Source: Blastocystis sp. Blastoise
Lineage: Eukaryota > Sar > Bigyra > Opalinata > Blastocystidae
Assembly (NCBI GenBank): GCA_039096225.1
Contig: JBBPEB010000029.1
Location: 248,001 to 312,000, forward strand
Length of the DNA: 64,000 nucleotides
Reading direction: 5' to 3'
The notes below the pieces were generated by a model. That model did no database searches. It saw only the letters and a list, made by a program, of their open reading frames with translations, and was not told the origin of the DNA. Shown piece after piece: positions 55,004-64,000 of the stretch (position 1 is the stretch's first letter; each line of letters begins with the position of its first letter). The position numbers and the translations under genes are program-made.

Positions 55004-55017
55004 AAAACAAAACAAAC
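55004..55017 (-). terminator. 3'-end motif after the integrase gene
   Basis: TGTTTTGTTTTAAT on the minus strand lies about 15-28 nt past the integrase stop. The convergent plus-strand gene has only a weak TTGTTTAGTT here. Confidence 0.6.
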
Positions 55018-55031
55018 ATAAAAACATAAAA

Positions 55032-55967
55032 TTATTCAATTAATTTTTTAAATAAATTATTATTTTCTAAAGATACATAAGAATTAATATGTGTATAATC
55101 ATTATGACATAAAGCAGAAGCAGAATTTTCTATATCTTGGAATGTATTGGTTGTAGTTGTAGCATATAATTTTCTTAATGCATTAATGGTTAATTTTGGA
55201 TGGATTTGTTTTAAATGCTTATTCACAAACCAATCAAATGCTTTAGTAGTAAATCCAGTTCGTACAGAAGATTCAAATATAAATTTACGATTTGGATTTC
55301 TTTTTAAGAGTAATTCTAGATCTTCAATCAATTCTTTTGGTGCATCTAATTGAATTGTAGAGTATTTACCAGCAGTTTTATAATCATTCAATAGAATAGA
55401 ACCAGTGTGTTTCTCTTTATCATAAACAATATAATTCTTATGAATAGCTGGATCAATAGTATCTTCTGGAGTTAGAATGAATAATTGAGCATAATCAGCA
55501 CGAGCAGGAGGAAGATAGGAGTAAAAATCTAATATTAATCGTAATGGATTATAATTTTCTAATTTATCGTGATATTCATGTAAATATGGAGTCGTAATAC
55601 CATCTTTAATAAGATCTTGAATCAAAGTGCGTTTCTTATTATCCAGATATTTTTCATACATAGAATTGATAATCACATAAAATTCACACCATTTATTTAA
55701 AATACCTTCTTTATTTAATGAAGAAACATTACGTATAATAAATAATATCAATTCACATAACGATTTCATTGGACTAATTTTGATTTTACGTTCATTTACC
55801 ATATAATCCATGAATGAATAAGGATTCTTTAAGAATTCTGAGAACTTTTTAAATGGTAATGGGAAAATATATAAATTGAAATAATTGGTTAAACGTTTTT
55901 TCCAAATATCAGAATAATTTGAATTCTGTATAACCAAAAGATACTTGTCATAATTTGTATTTTTCAT
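55032..55967 (-). CDS. Tyrosine recombinase (integrase) of the viral element
   Basis: The start is the ATG at 55967 (311 aa); the upstream TTG is ignored. Catalytic residues are in order: Arg156 in LPPARADY, Lys197 in NDYKTAG, Arg265 in INALRKLY, His288 in ALCHND and Tyr297 in THINSYVS. The LPPARxDY form of the first box is, from memory, like that of integrases from Polinton-like viruses. The N-terminal 120 residues would bind DNA as the SAM-like core-binding domain. It lies next to the right TIR, whose heat-shock-element array ends 89 bp upstream, so it is probably expressed early or on stress. Confidence 0.8.
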   Translation of the reverse strand: MKNTNYDKYLLVIQNSNYSDIWKKRLTNYFNLYIFPLPFKKFSEFLKNPYSFMDYMVNERKIKISPMKSLCELILFIIRNVSSLNKEGILNKWCEFYVIINSMYEKYLDNKKRTLIQDLIKDGITTPYLHEYHDKLENYNPLRLILDFYSYLPPARADYAQLFILTPEDTIDPAIHKNYIVYDKEKHTGSILLNDYKTAGKYSTIQLDAPKELIEDLELLLKRNPNRKFIFESSVRTGFTTKAFDWFVNKHLKQIHPKLTINALRKLYATTTTNTFQDIENSASALCHNDYTHINSYVSLENNNLFKKLIE

Positions 55968-56055
55968 TGATTTTCTCAAGTAGAATCTTTAAAACTTCTA
56001 TTTTCAAAAGAATAATACATAAGAAAATCAAAATAAAATATCTAAGATTCTCATG

Positions 56056-56103
56056 TTCTCGAATGTTCTAGAAGTTTCGAGAATGTTCTAGAATATTCTA
56101 GAA
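56056..56103. promoter_or_regulatory. Heat-shock-element array, right TIR (5 units)
   Basis: TTCnnGAA blocks start at 56056, 56066, 56076, 56086 and 56096. The array is the mirror of the left TIR array and lies 89 bp before the integrase ATG. Confidence 0.8.
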
Positions 56104-56844
56104 AATTGATATACATCCCGCCACCTAAAACCACTGGAACACAATTAGTTTCCCCAGTTTCCCCAATATAATTGTGTTTTTGTGTTCCGAAATCCCTCAT
56201 TTTTACAATTTTAAGCAATTTGATTGGACAATTCACGATGACGCATCCTATTTCCATAACGGTCACCCTTGTTTCCAAAAGTCTCTCGTTATAGTCGTGG
56301 TGGTGGGTACATCTTTTTACAAGACCACACCACCACCAGCTTTTCTTTCACCCACTATAAATACATACCTTGATCACTTTACTCTTTTTTATATAAATTT
56401 TTTATGATTATCATGACTTTTTATATTATTTATTGATCACTATACATACATTTTTATTTTTATATATTCCCGTGATTATTTTTATTATTTCTTTTTAGAT
56501 AGAACCATCCATTTCATCTTTTCTCTATATAAAGGGAGGGTCGGGGTGTGTGTTTATTTAGCACATTCTGTGCTTCTTTTCGTATTTCTTTCTGTATTCC
56601 CGTGATTATTTTACTCACTTTACCAACGATGGAGTCATTTTCCATGAATATTCCCTGTAAAGGGGAGGGTTGGACTGTGTATTTTATTTCTTTTATGATT
56701 ACTATGAGTTTCTCCTTGATCACTTTACGTTTCACGTTGGAATCGGAACACAAATAAATTAAAAATAAATAAACATGGGAAAAAATAAATACACACACAC
56801 ACTACCCTACACTCCCATGGTTATTTTACTTCAGAAATGTTATT

Positions 56845-56962
56845 AATTCTTCCGTCGAGAACAAAAAAGGGGGATGTCTTCCCCGCTTATGGCTGCGCGC
56901 GTCGCGCAGACTCTATGCGGGGTTTGCATACCCCCTTCTGCAGTTCGAAGAACGGAAGAATT
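56845..56962. repeat. Terminal nested palindrome (possible hairpin telomere), right
   Basis: It is the same 118-nt palindrome as 31741-31858, in mirror orientation, with one difference seen in the A/G run (six A and five G here; five A and six G in the complement of the left copy). Confidence 0.75.
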
Positions 56963-56967
56963 ATTAT

Positions 56968-58149
56968 TTTGTTTATATCTTATAAGAGTTAAACACAATA
57001 CAATAACTAATTTTTTGGCTATTTGTTTGTTAGATCACGGATTCAAAATAATTAGTAATGCCTAGAATATGATAAATAGGCACACACATAGCTGATAACC
57101 TAATTACAATCACTTGAGTAAGCTTTATTTGATGTTTCAGTTAGGCATGTAAATATTTTAAAATTTGTTTTATTTTTAAGAGTATAGTTTTAAATATATA
57201 ATGATACAAACCGGTTTACGAATAATTATTGTTATTATGAAACGATTTATTCAAATTTATATGTCACGTCGATGTGAAGAATTACATTATATTCAAAAAT
57301 TTTTATAATACTTGTTGAGTAAATTTGTTGGTTGAAAGAAAACGTTAAAACAAATCAAACTAGAAGTTTGAACTTAATGACTGATATAATGTTGTGTTCT
57401 TTTATGCTGACAAAACGAATCTCACGTTATCATATATACTTTACAAACCAAACAATCAACATATAACAGTGTCTTATAAAATATCACATCGACATTCTTT
57501 AGTAGAGAGTGTTTATAGTAATTAAAAGCAATTAATATTTTAAACTTAAGTTGAGTATTTATGGAATCAGATGTATAAATGGGTTTTTACAACATAGTAA
57601 ATAATAAATGAAGGTCAATTCATAGCTAATATTAAATCGTGAAGTATGGTTGTGACGTGTGTCTTCAAAACATTTTTTTTTTTAGTATATTACAGCAAGA
57701 GTCTTAAAGAAAACGAGGTTTAATAAAAATTGTGGAAACTACTAAAAAAGAAAAGAATATTCCATACAAATTCCATAAAGATTTTATTATTTGGTTTATT
57801 TTATAAAATATTTAAATAGATATAAGGCTAGCTGATATTGATTATGTGTATATAATTGTTTACATAATATATACACTGTTGGCACCTAATATTTGAATTA
57901 ATAATAGGTATCTAAGAAAATCAACTTCAGGCAGGATTGTTGTATACATCCATGGTTAGATAATAGTGAATCATGATCGGTGAGCAAGCTTGGGATGAAA
58001 CAAAAACTTTACTTTTAAAGGAGATTTGCCTAATCAGAAATTGAAAGAAGCCGCCTTGCAAAATGAATTTGTATATAATTATGTAGTCTTATTCTTATAG
58101 TCAGCCACTTTGGTTATGACAGTTTTATTTATAGTTGGCTTTTTAAGTT
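56968..58149. other. AT-rich intergenic region right of the viral element
   Basis: No gene, RNA or repeat is recognised. An ORF that begins at 58110 runs into the minisatellite and is probably chance. Confidence 0.5.
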
Positions 58150-58815
58150 TCAATTCTGTTCTTTACACGCTGTATTGGTCTTCTAAGTTCTCTATTGGTC
58201 TTTTAAGTTCTCTATTGGTCTTCTACACTCTTTATTGGTCTTCTAAGTTCTTTATTGGTCTTTTAAGTGCTCTATTGGTCTTCTACACTCTCTATTGGTC
58301 TTCTAAGTTCTTTATTGGTCTTCTAAGTTCTCTATTGGTCTTCTACACTCTCTATTGGTCTTCTAAGTTCTTTATTGGTCTTTTAAGTGCTCTATTGGTC
58401 TTTTAAGTGCTCTATTGGTCTTCTAAGTTCTCTATTGGTCTTCTAAGTTCTTTATTGGTCTTCTACACTCTCTATTGGTCTTCTACACTCTCTATTGGTC
58501 TTCTAAGTTCTCTATTGGTCTTTTAAGTTCTCTATTGGTCTTCTACACTCTTTATTGGTCTTTTAAGTGCTCTATTGGTCTTTTAAGTGCTCTATTGGTC
58601 TTTTAAGTTCTCTATTGGTCTTTTAAGTTCTCTATTGGTCTTCTACACTCTCTATTGGTCTTCTAAGTTCTCTATTGGTCTTCTAAGCTCTCTATTGGTC
58701 TTCTAAGTTCTCTATTGGTCTTCTAAGTTCTCTATTGGTCTTCTAAGTTCTTTATTGGTCTTCTACACTCTTTATTGGTCTTTTAAGTTCTCTATTGGTC
58801 TTCTACACTTTTTAT
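58150..58815 (+). repeat. 20-bp minisatellite with CTATTGGTC core (~33 units)
   Basis: Units are 20 bp and end CTCTATTGGTC or CTTTATTGGTC. The front varies among three main types, TTCTAAGTT, TTCTACACT and TTTTAAGTG, in an irregular mosaic. Each unit holds an ATTGG word, the complement of a CCAAT box. Confidence 0.9.
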
Positions 58816-58879
58816 TCGTTTATAGAGTGTATATCTTGTCTCTGTTGTCTTTTACGGACTCTATTGACTACTTATTATA

Positions 58880-60725
58880 TATTTTGTTTAGTTGTGATCT
58901 CTAATTATTACCTTTGATTACTGATAATTACTTGTCATCACTCATGGTTACTTATGATTACTTTGAGTTACTTAGAGTTACTTATCATCAATGATAGTTA
59001 CTTAAAGTTACTTATTGTTAATTGAAGTTACTTATGATTACTTATCATCACTGATAGTTACTTATAATCAATGATAGTTACTTATTGTTACTTATGATTA
59101 CTGATAGTTACTTAGAGTTATTTATTATCAATGATAGTTACTCATCATCAATGATAGTTACTTATAATCAACGATACTTATGATTACTGATAGTTACTTA
59201 TGATTACTGATAGATACTTATGATTACTGATAGTTACTTAAAGTTACTTAAAGTTACTTATGATCAATGATACTTATGATCAATGATAGTTACTTATGAT
59301 TACTGATAGTTACTTATGATTACTGATAGTTACTTATCATCAATGATAGTTACTTATCATCAATGATAGTTACTTATCATCAATGATAGTTACTTATCAT
59401 CAATGATAGTTACTTATCATCAATGATAGTTACTTATCATCAATGATAGTTACTCATCATCAATGATAGTTACTTATGATTACTGATAGTTACTTATGAT
59501 TACTGATAGTTACTTATGATCAATGATACTTATGATCAATGATACTTATGATCAATGATAGTTACTTATGATTACTGATAGATACTTGTGATTACTTATA
59601 GTTACTTATGATCAATGATAGTTACTTATCATCAATGATAGTTACTTATCATCAATGATAGTTACTTATCATCAATGATAGTTACTTATCATCAATGATA
59701 GTTACTCATCATCAATGATAGTTACTTATGATTACTGATAGTTACTTATGATTACTGATACTTACTTATGGTTACTTAAAGTAACTTATGGTTACTTAAA
59801 GTTACTTAAAGTTTCTTATCATCACTGATAGATACTTATGATTACTTATAGATACTTATGATTACTTATAGATACTTATGATTACTTATAGATACTTATG
59901 ATTACTTATAGATACTTATGATTACTTATAGATACTTATGATTACTTATAGATACTTATGATTACTTATAGATACTTATGATTACTTATAGATACTTATG
60001 ATTACTTATAGATACTTATGATTACTTATAGATACTTATGATTACTTATAGATACTTATGATTACTTATAGATACTTATGATTACTTATAGATACTTATG
60101 ATTACTTATAGATACTTATGATTACTGATAGATACTTATGATTACTGATAGATACTGATACTTACTTATGGTTATTTATAGTTACTTATAGTTACTTATG
60201 ATCAATGATACTTATGATCAATGACAGATACTTATGATTACTGATACCTACTTATGATTACTGATACCTACTTATGATTACTGATACCTACTTATGATTA
60301 CTTATAGTTACTTATAGTTACTTATAGTTACTTATAGTTACTTATAGTTACTTATAGTTACTGATAGTTACTTATGATTACTGATAGTTACTTATGGTTA
60401 CTTAAAGTTTCTTATCATCACTGATAGATACTTATGATTACTTATGATTACTGATAGTTACTGATAGTTACTTATGATTACTGATAGTTACTTATGGTTA
60501 CTTAAAGTTTCTTATCATCACTGATAGATACTTATGATTACTTATGATTACTGATAGTTACTTATGATTACTTATAGTTACTTATTATCAATGATAGTTA
60601 CTCATCATCAATGATAGTTACTTATGATTACTGATAGATACTTATGATTACTGATAGATACTTATGATTACTGATAGATACTTATGATTACTGATAGATA
60701 CTTATGATTACTGATAGATACTTAT
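58880..60725 (+). repeat. Complex minisatellite of TTACTTATGATTACTGATAG-like units
   Basis: About 1.85 kb of interleaved ~20-bp units have the cores TTATGATTACTGATAG, TTATCATCAATGATAG and ACTTATAGATACTTATGATT. The stretch 59826-60125 is a very regular run of one 20-bp unit. It ends in a T-run at 60729. Confidence 0.9.
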
Positions 60726-61101
60726 GAATTTTTTTTTTACAATTATCTTCTTTAATGTTTGCTTATTATCTTTACAGTTCACTTTTGGTCTTTAGTGCTT
60801 ATTTTTTAAATAGCTTTGGCTATAGTTATTACTGTCTAATTATGGTATCTATGGCTCCGATATATTGAGGCTTCAATTTCATTATGTATTATGATACCGA
60901 TTTGCTGTACTTGTCTATTTTAAATACCTATTTGATTTGGTTATGATTTAATTTAATTAAACAAAACAAGATGATTTAATTATGAAAATTGGTATTAATT
61001 ATTGGTCTCTTATAGATATGTATATATATGTTTGTATGTATCTAGTCTTATGTTTGCTATTGTGATATATAATTTCATTTGAATGGTGTACTAGTTGTTA
61101 G
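60726..61101. other. Intergenic region 3' of the MULE gene
   Basis: No gene is seen. A single minus-strand TTGTTTTGTTTAATTAAA word at about 60,953-60,970 resembles the viral 3'-end motif and lies about 130 nt past the MULE stop. One hit outside the element may be chance. Confidence 0.4.
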
Positions 61102-63223
61102 TTAGACTTCAATGACTTTTAATTTCTTGGATTCGATATCAGTTTCATCCTTTCTCGAATTTCTGGCTGGCTTTTTCTTCTTCTTGTTCTCTCTTTCATT
61201 AGTGCTTATTATATCCGTCTCTGTTTCCTGTTGTTCAATCATTTCATTGGACATTATTGATTCCATTAATGAATGCAAGATTATCATGTCTTTCTTCATT
61301 TTATATGACTTATATCTTTGATAGTAAGATATAAAGTTTGCGAAATTTGTTGATGATGGTCTTCCTGATGGTCTTATAGAATACTTTGGCTTTACAACTG
61401 AAGATGGTTGGATATAGGAGATAATCGAACTACTTATTATTCTATATATAGTATAGGTTTATATATTATAAGTAATTGAGTAATAGATAAATACCTGTCG
61501 ACGTAGCCTTGATAGTACCAGTTCTTCCTCTTCATACTATAGTTCTGTTTAAATATGTTGAACAAATTACAAATTGTAACAGTGTTGTCTCTCCTCTCTT
61601 GGTTATCGTTAAGTAACTTCTTGAATAAAAGAATTGCATGAGAACATGGAAACCTTTGAAATTGGTACATACCACATGTACAAGTTTTTTTTCATAATCG
61701 ATTATATATTCTTCTTCTACTGTTATGGTTCCAGCCTTTGTTGCATCGTCATATACATAGTGGCCTATATTAGTCATCATTGAGTTGGCGTTATCAAAAA
61801 TATCTTGTATATAATCAAGGAATGGATTATTGCTGTTGGTTGCTGCTAAGTCTATTTGATATTGGTGACCATAGTTATATATTTCTATGAGCATTTGATG
61901 AACAGGAAGCTGCCTATACTTGTAGATTGCATTATTAAAAGACTCTGCTGGACTGGAAGATATATATCCATAGCGGTTACGTTTATCTTTCGGAAAGTCA
62001 ATATTATATAGGGAGCATCCTCTATACTTATTAACCTTATCAATTTGTGTAGGAGATAGTAGTGACTCATTAATAATCTTATTCCATTCTTCTTCGTCAT
62101 CTGCTAAAATTAATTGTGGCATAACAATGGATAATGGACTTCCTTTACGGCAGATCTTCTTTAAGATATGAAAAGCACAAGAAAAGGGAATACATTCATT
62201 GAATACTTTTGGAATACTGTTTTGTAGGCCTTTATCCATGTCTGAAAAGAATGATATATTATTCGTTGAACAATGTTCCTTCTCTAAAGATCTTTTGAGG
62301 TGTATCTGGAAGTTTTGCCACGTTGCAGAACATTCAACTGCATATAGACCAAAAGCTAGCAGCATTAACTTTCTTTCAATTGTAATTGTAACTGCTGTCA
62401 ATAAAGTTTGATTGGTTCTCTTCAAATGTGTTCCATCCAAGAAGATTATGGGCTGAGATATCTTTTTATATATATCAATATTTGATTTTAAACTGACGAA
62501 GTAGTATAGAAATTCATTTGATTCATTTTGATCATTAGTATTAGTAGGAGTATCTTGTTCTGTACTTGTTTCTCTATTCTCATCGGTCTCTACGTTATTA
62601 CTGTGCCCTAATAGAACTTCATCAAATAGATCATCATGAAAATCATCTATATTATTATTATTGGAATTAATAATATTGCTTCTTTCTTTTTCGTAAGTAG
62701 TATAATCTAAATAGTCTATTGCATCATATGATGCTATATCCTTATAGTTCATACCTGATGGTAAACATCCATATGCAGTGTAGTTTCCCTTAGAATTGAT
62801 TGCTTCTAATATTCCTGGAATAAGGTTAAATTTATTATCTCCTTTGGGACCAATTTTTTCTAGTACGTATCTACAGACTCCTATTGATGTATTCAATCCT
62901 TGTGTTTCTAAGTATTTCTTCATTTGAGTTGATGAATCGAAATATTTTGTTAAATTATTTTCCTTAAGATACTCTATTACTGTCTGTGAGGTGATATTCT
63001 TTTTAATTGATTTATTAGATTTATTATAAAATTAATAATTCATTGATGCAGATGAAGTCATTGCTTTAAACTTTTCAATCGTTATTCCATGAATCTCTTC
63101 GTATTCAAATATTACTATTTCGTTATTACTAATCAAACTAGAACTATTAAATGGATTTGTACTATTATTGTTATCGGTGTTGTTGTCGTTTCCATGGTTA
63201 TCATCTTCATTATTTTCAGACAC
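61102..63223 (-). pseudogene. MULE (Mutator-like) transposase gene with frame breaks
   Basis: From an ATG at 63223 the frame codes for an acidic Asn-rich leader, meets TAA at 63032-63034, then continues in the same frame to the MULE core. The DDE residues lie in IIFLDGTHLKR, FFSDMDKGLQNS and PAESFNNAIYKYRQLP. At a run of eight A (complement of 61685-61692) the frame is lost. One base less shift restores the SWIM zinc finger TCTCGMYQF...FPCSHAI. An intron (about 61,441-61,494, GTATTTA...ATATAG) joins a C-terminal exon with RPSGRPSST and a lysine-rich tail ending at 61102. Two lesions make a recently dead copy likely, although the break is also an A AAA AAA slippery site. Confidence 0.75.
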
Positions 63224-63368
63224 TTCATGTTGCTCCTTGCTATATATAGAATTATATACAATATTTTTAATATATCTATATATATATCTATATATATTGA
63301 TATATAGGTTTAGAATATATGCTGATATAGGTTTAGTTGAATATTATGTAGGTATAAGAACAGATAAA

Positions 63369-63463
<95 letters not shown>

Positions 63464-63521
63464 TTTAGAATATATATGGATATGGATATAGATATATGTA
63501 GGTATAGGTGTAGTTGAATAT

Positions 63522-63558
<37 letters not shown>

Positions 63559-64000
63559 TTTATTTCATTTTGATTGTTAATAAAATAGTTTATACAGTCT
63601 ATATAGATTATAATGGTGTTGATAAAGATTGTTTTATATACCTTTTGGCAAATATTTTATATCAACCAGATTTTCTTGATTCAACTCAATATATATGTTA
63701 CAATTTCTATTACAAATCTATAAATATGTATATTATTATTAATATAATATAATATAATATAATATAATATAATATAATATAATAGTATATAATAGTATAT
63801 AATATAATATAATATAATATAATATAATATAATATAATATAATATAATATAATATAATATAATATAATAGTATATAATAGTATATAATATAATATAATAG
63901 TATATAATAGTATATAATAGTATATAATAGTATATAATAGTATATAATAGTATATAATAGTATATAATATAATAGTATATAATAGTATATAATAGTATAT
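63224..64000. repeat. Simple AT repeats at the window end
   Basis: This stretch contains (AT)n at 63370-63460, a shorter (AT)n near 63,520-63,556, an (AATAT)n pentamer run at about 63,745-63,890 and a TATATAATAG decamer run from about 63,890 to the window end. No gene is seen. Confidence 0.85.

Larger units (their letters stand above)
31736..56967. mobile_element. Integrated Polinton-like virus (25.2 kb)
   Basis: Inverted repeats of about 910 bp bound a block of about 20 closely spaced, intronless genes. The set comprises a packaging ATPase, capsid-like proteins, an adenain-like protease, a primase-SF3 helicase and tyrosine recombinases. No protein-primed DNA polymerase B or retroviral-type integrase is present, which separates it from classical Polinton/Maverick elements and places it with Polinton-like viruses. 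Gene order is late block (-) 32.9-41.2 kb, divergent late block (+) 41.3-46.1 kb, helicase and a small gene (-), a mixed (+) block 50.5-55.0 kb, and integrase (-). Near-identical TIRs and open frames point to recent integration. A target duplication longer than the palindromic AATT could not be defined. Confidence 0.85.
56056..56967 (-). repeat. Right terminal inverted repeat of the viral element
   Basis: It is the inverted counterpart of 31736-32647. No credible gene lies inside; ORFs of 60-95 codons occur on both strands at mirrored places and share no family. Confidence 0.9.

Noticed and set aside
31736-56967. Classical Polinton/Maverick transposon
   Set aside because: No protein-primed DNA polymerase B or RVE-type integrase is found. 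Integration would be by a tyrosine recombinase.
31732-56971. A target-site duplication for the viral element
   Set aside because: Only AATT matches at both edges. It is palindromic and could be part of the TIR itself, so no duplication is claimed.
58110-58406. ORF of about 98 codons with a repeating Leu/Tyr/Phe pattern
   Set aside because: It is produced by three 20-bp minisatellite units making a 60-bp codon period. It stops inside the array and has no other support.
58150-60725. CRISPR array
   Set aside because: The units are contiguous with no unique spacers, the context is eukaryotic and no cas gene is present.

Overview
The window is a very AT-rich piece of a eukaryotic nuclear genome, from a unicellular eukaryote with many 35-60 bp GT...AG introns. 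Host genes show BTB/POZ (T1-like) domains, a BTB-TLDc pseudogene and an ATE1 arginyltransferase split into tiny exons. The stop codons used fit the standard code. The gene families and low GC would suit an amoebozoan or another low-GC protist, but the sequence does not fix the taxon.

Layout. Positions 1-15 kb hold host genes: a multi-exon BTB gene (+), a decayed BTB-TLDc gene (+), a second multi-exon BTB gene (-) and ATE1 (+). Positions 15-31.7 kb are a transposon graveyard. A Harbinger/DDE_Tnp_4-like transposase lies at 17.2-18.4 kb. A hAT transposon at 19,751-26,307 has 22-bp inverted ends and a perfect 8-bp target duplication. Two inverted copies of a non-coding foldback-type element follow, with GC-rich hairpin ends, long TATATATTAT arrays and a tRNA-like cloverleaf. 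One copy is nested in the hAT and the other interrupts a paralogue of the first BTB gene. Positions 58-64 kb hold two minisatellites, a damaged MULE transposase gene and simple AT repeats.

The centrepiece is 31,736-56,967: a 25.2-kb element with ~910-bp terminal inverted repeats and about 20 tightly packed intronless genes, almost all intact. It encodes a packaging ATPase, two paralogous capsid-like proteins, penton/minor-capsid-like proteins, an adenain-like cysteine protease, an AEP-primase/SF3 helicase and two tyrosine recombinases, but no DNA polymerase B. This is the gene set of a Polinton-like virus (PLV), integrated as a provirus or endogenous element.

Its regulation looks unusually legible. 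Arrays of perfect heat-shock elements (TTCnnGAA at 10-bp period) lie in both TIRs and before the replication, integration and small accessory genes, and are absent before the structural genes. A transcript-sense TTTGTTTTGTTTA-like motif follows almost every stop codon, suggesting an element-specific 3'-end signal. The one tandem pair with no such motif between its genes is a basic virion-like protein and the protease. These overlap in -1 frame at a textbook A AAA AAC slippery heptamer followed 7 nt later by a GC-rich stem, which suggests retrovirus-like Gag-Pro frameshifting. A short structured RNA with A box, B box and T8 terminator resembles a Pol III-made viral RNA. Each TIR ends in a 118-nt nested palindrome that could fold as a hairpin telomere.
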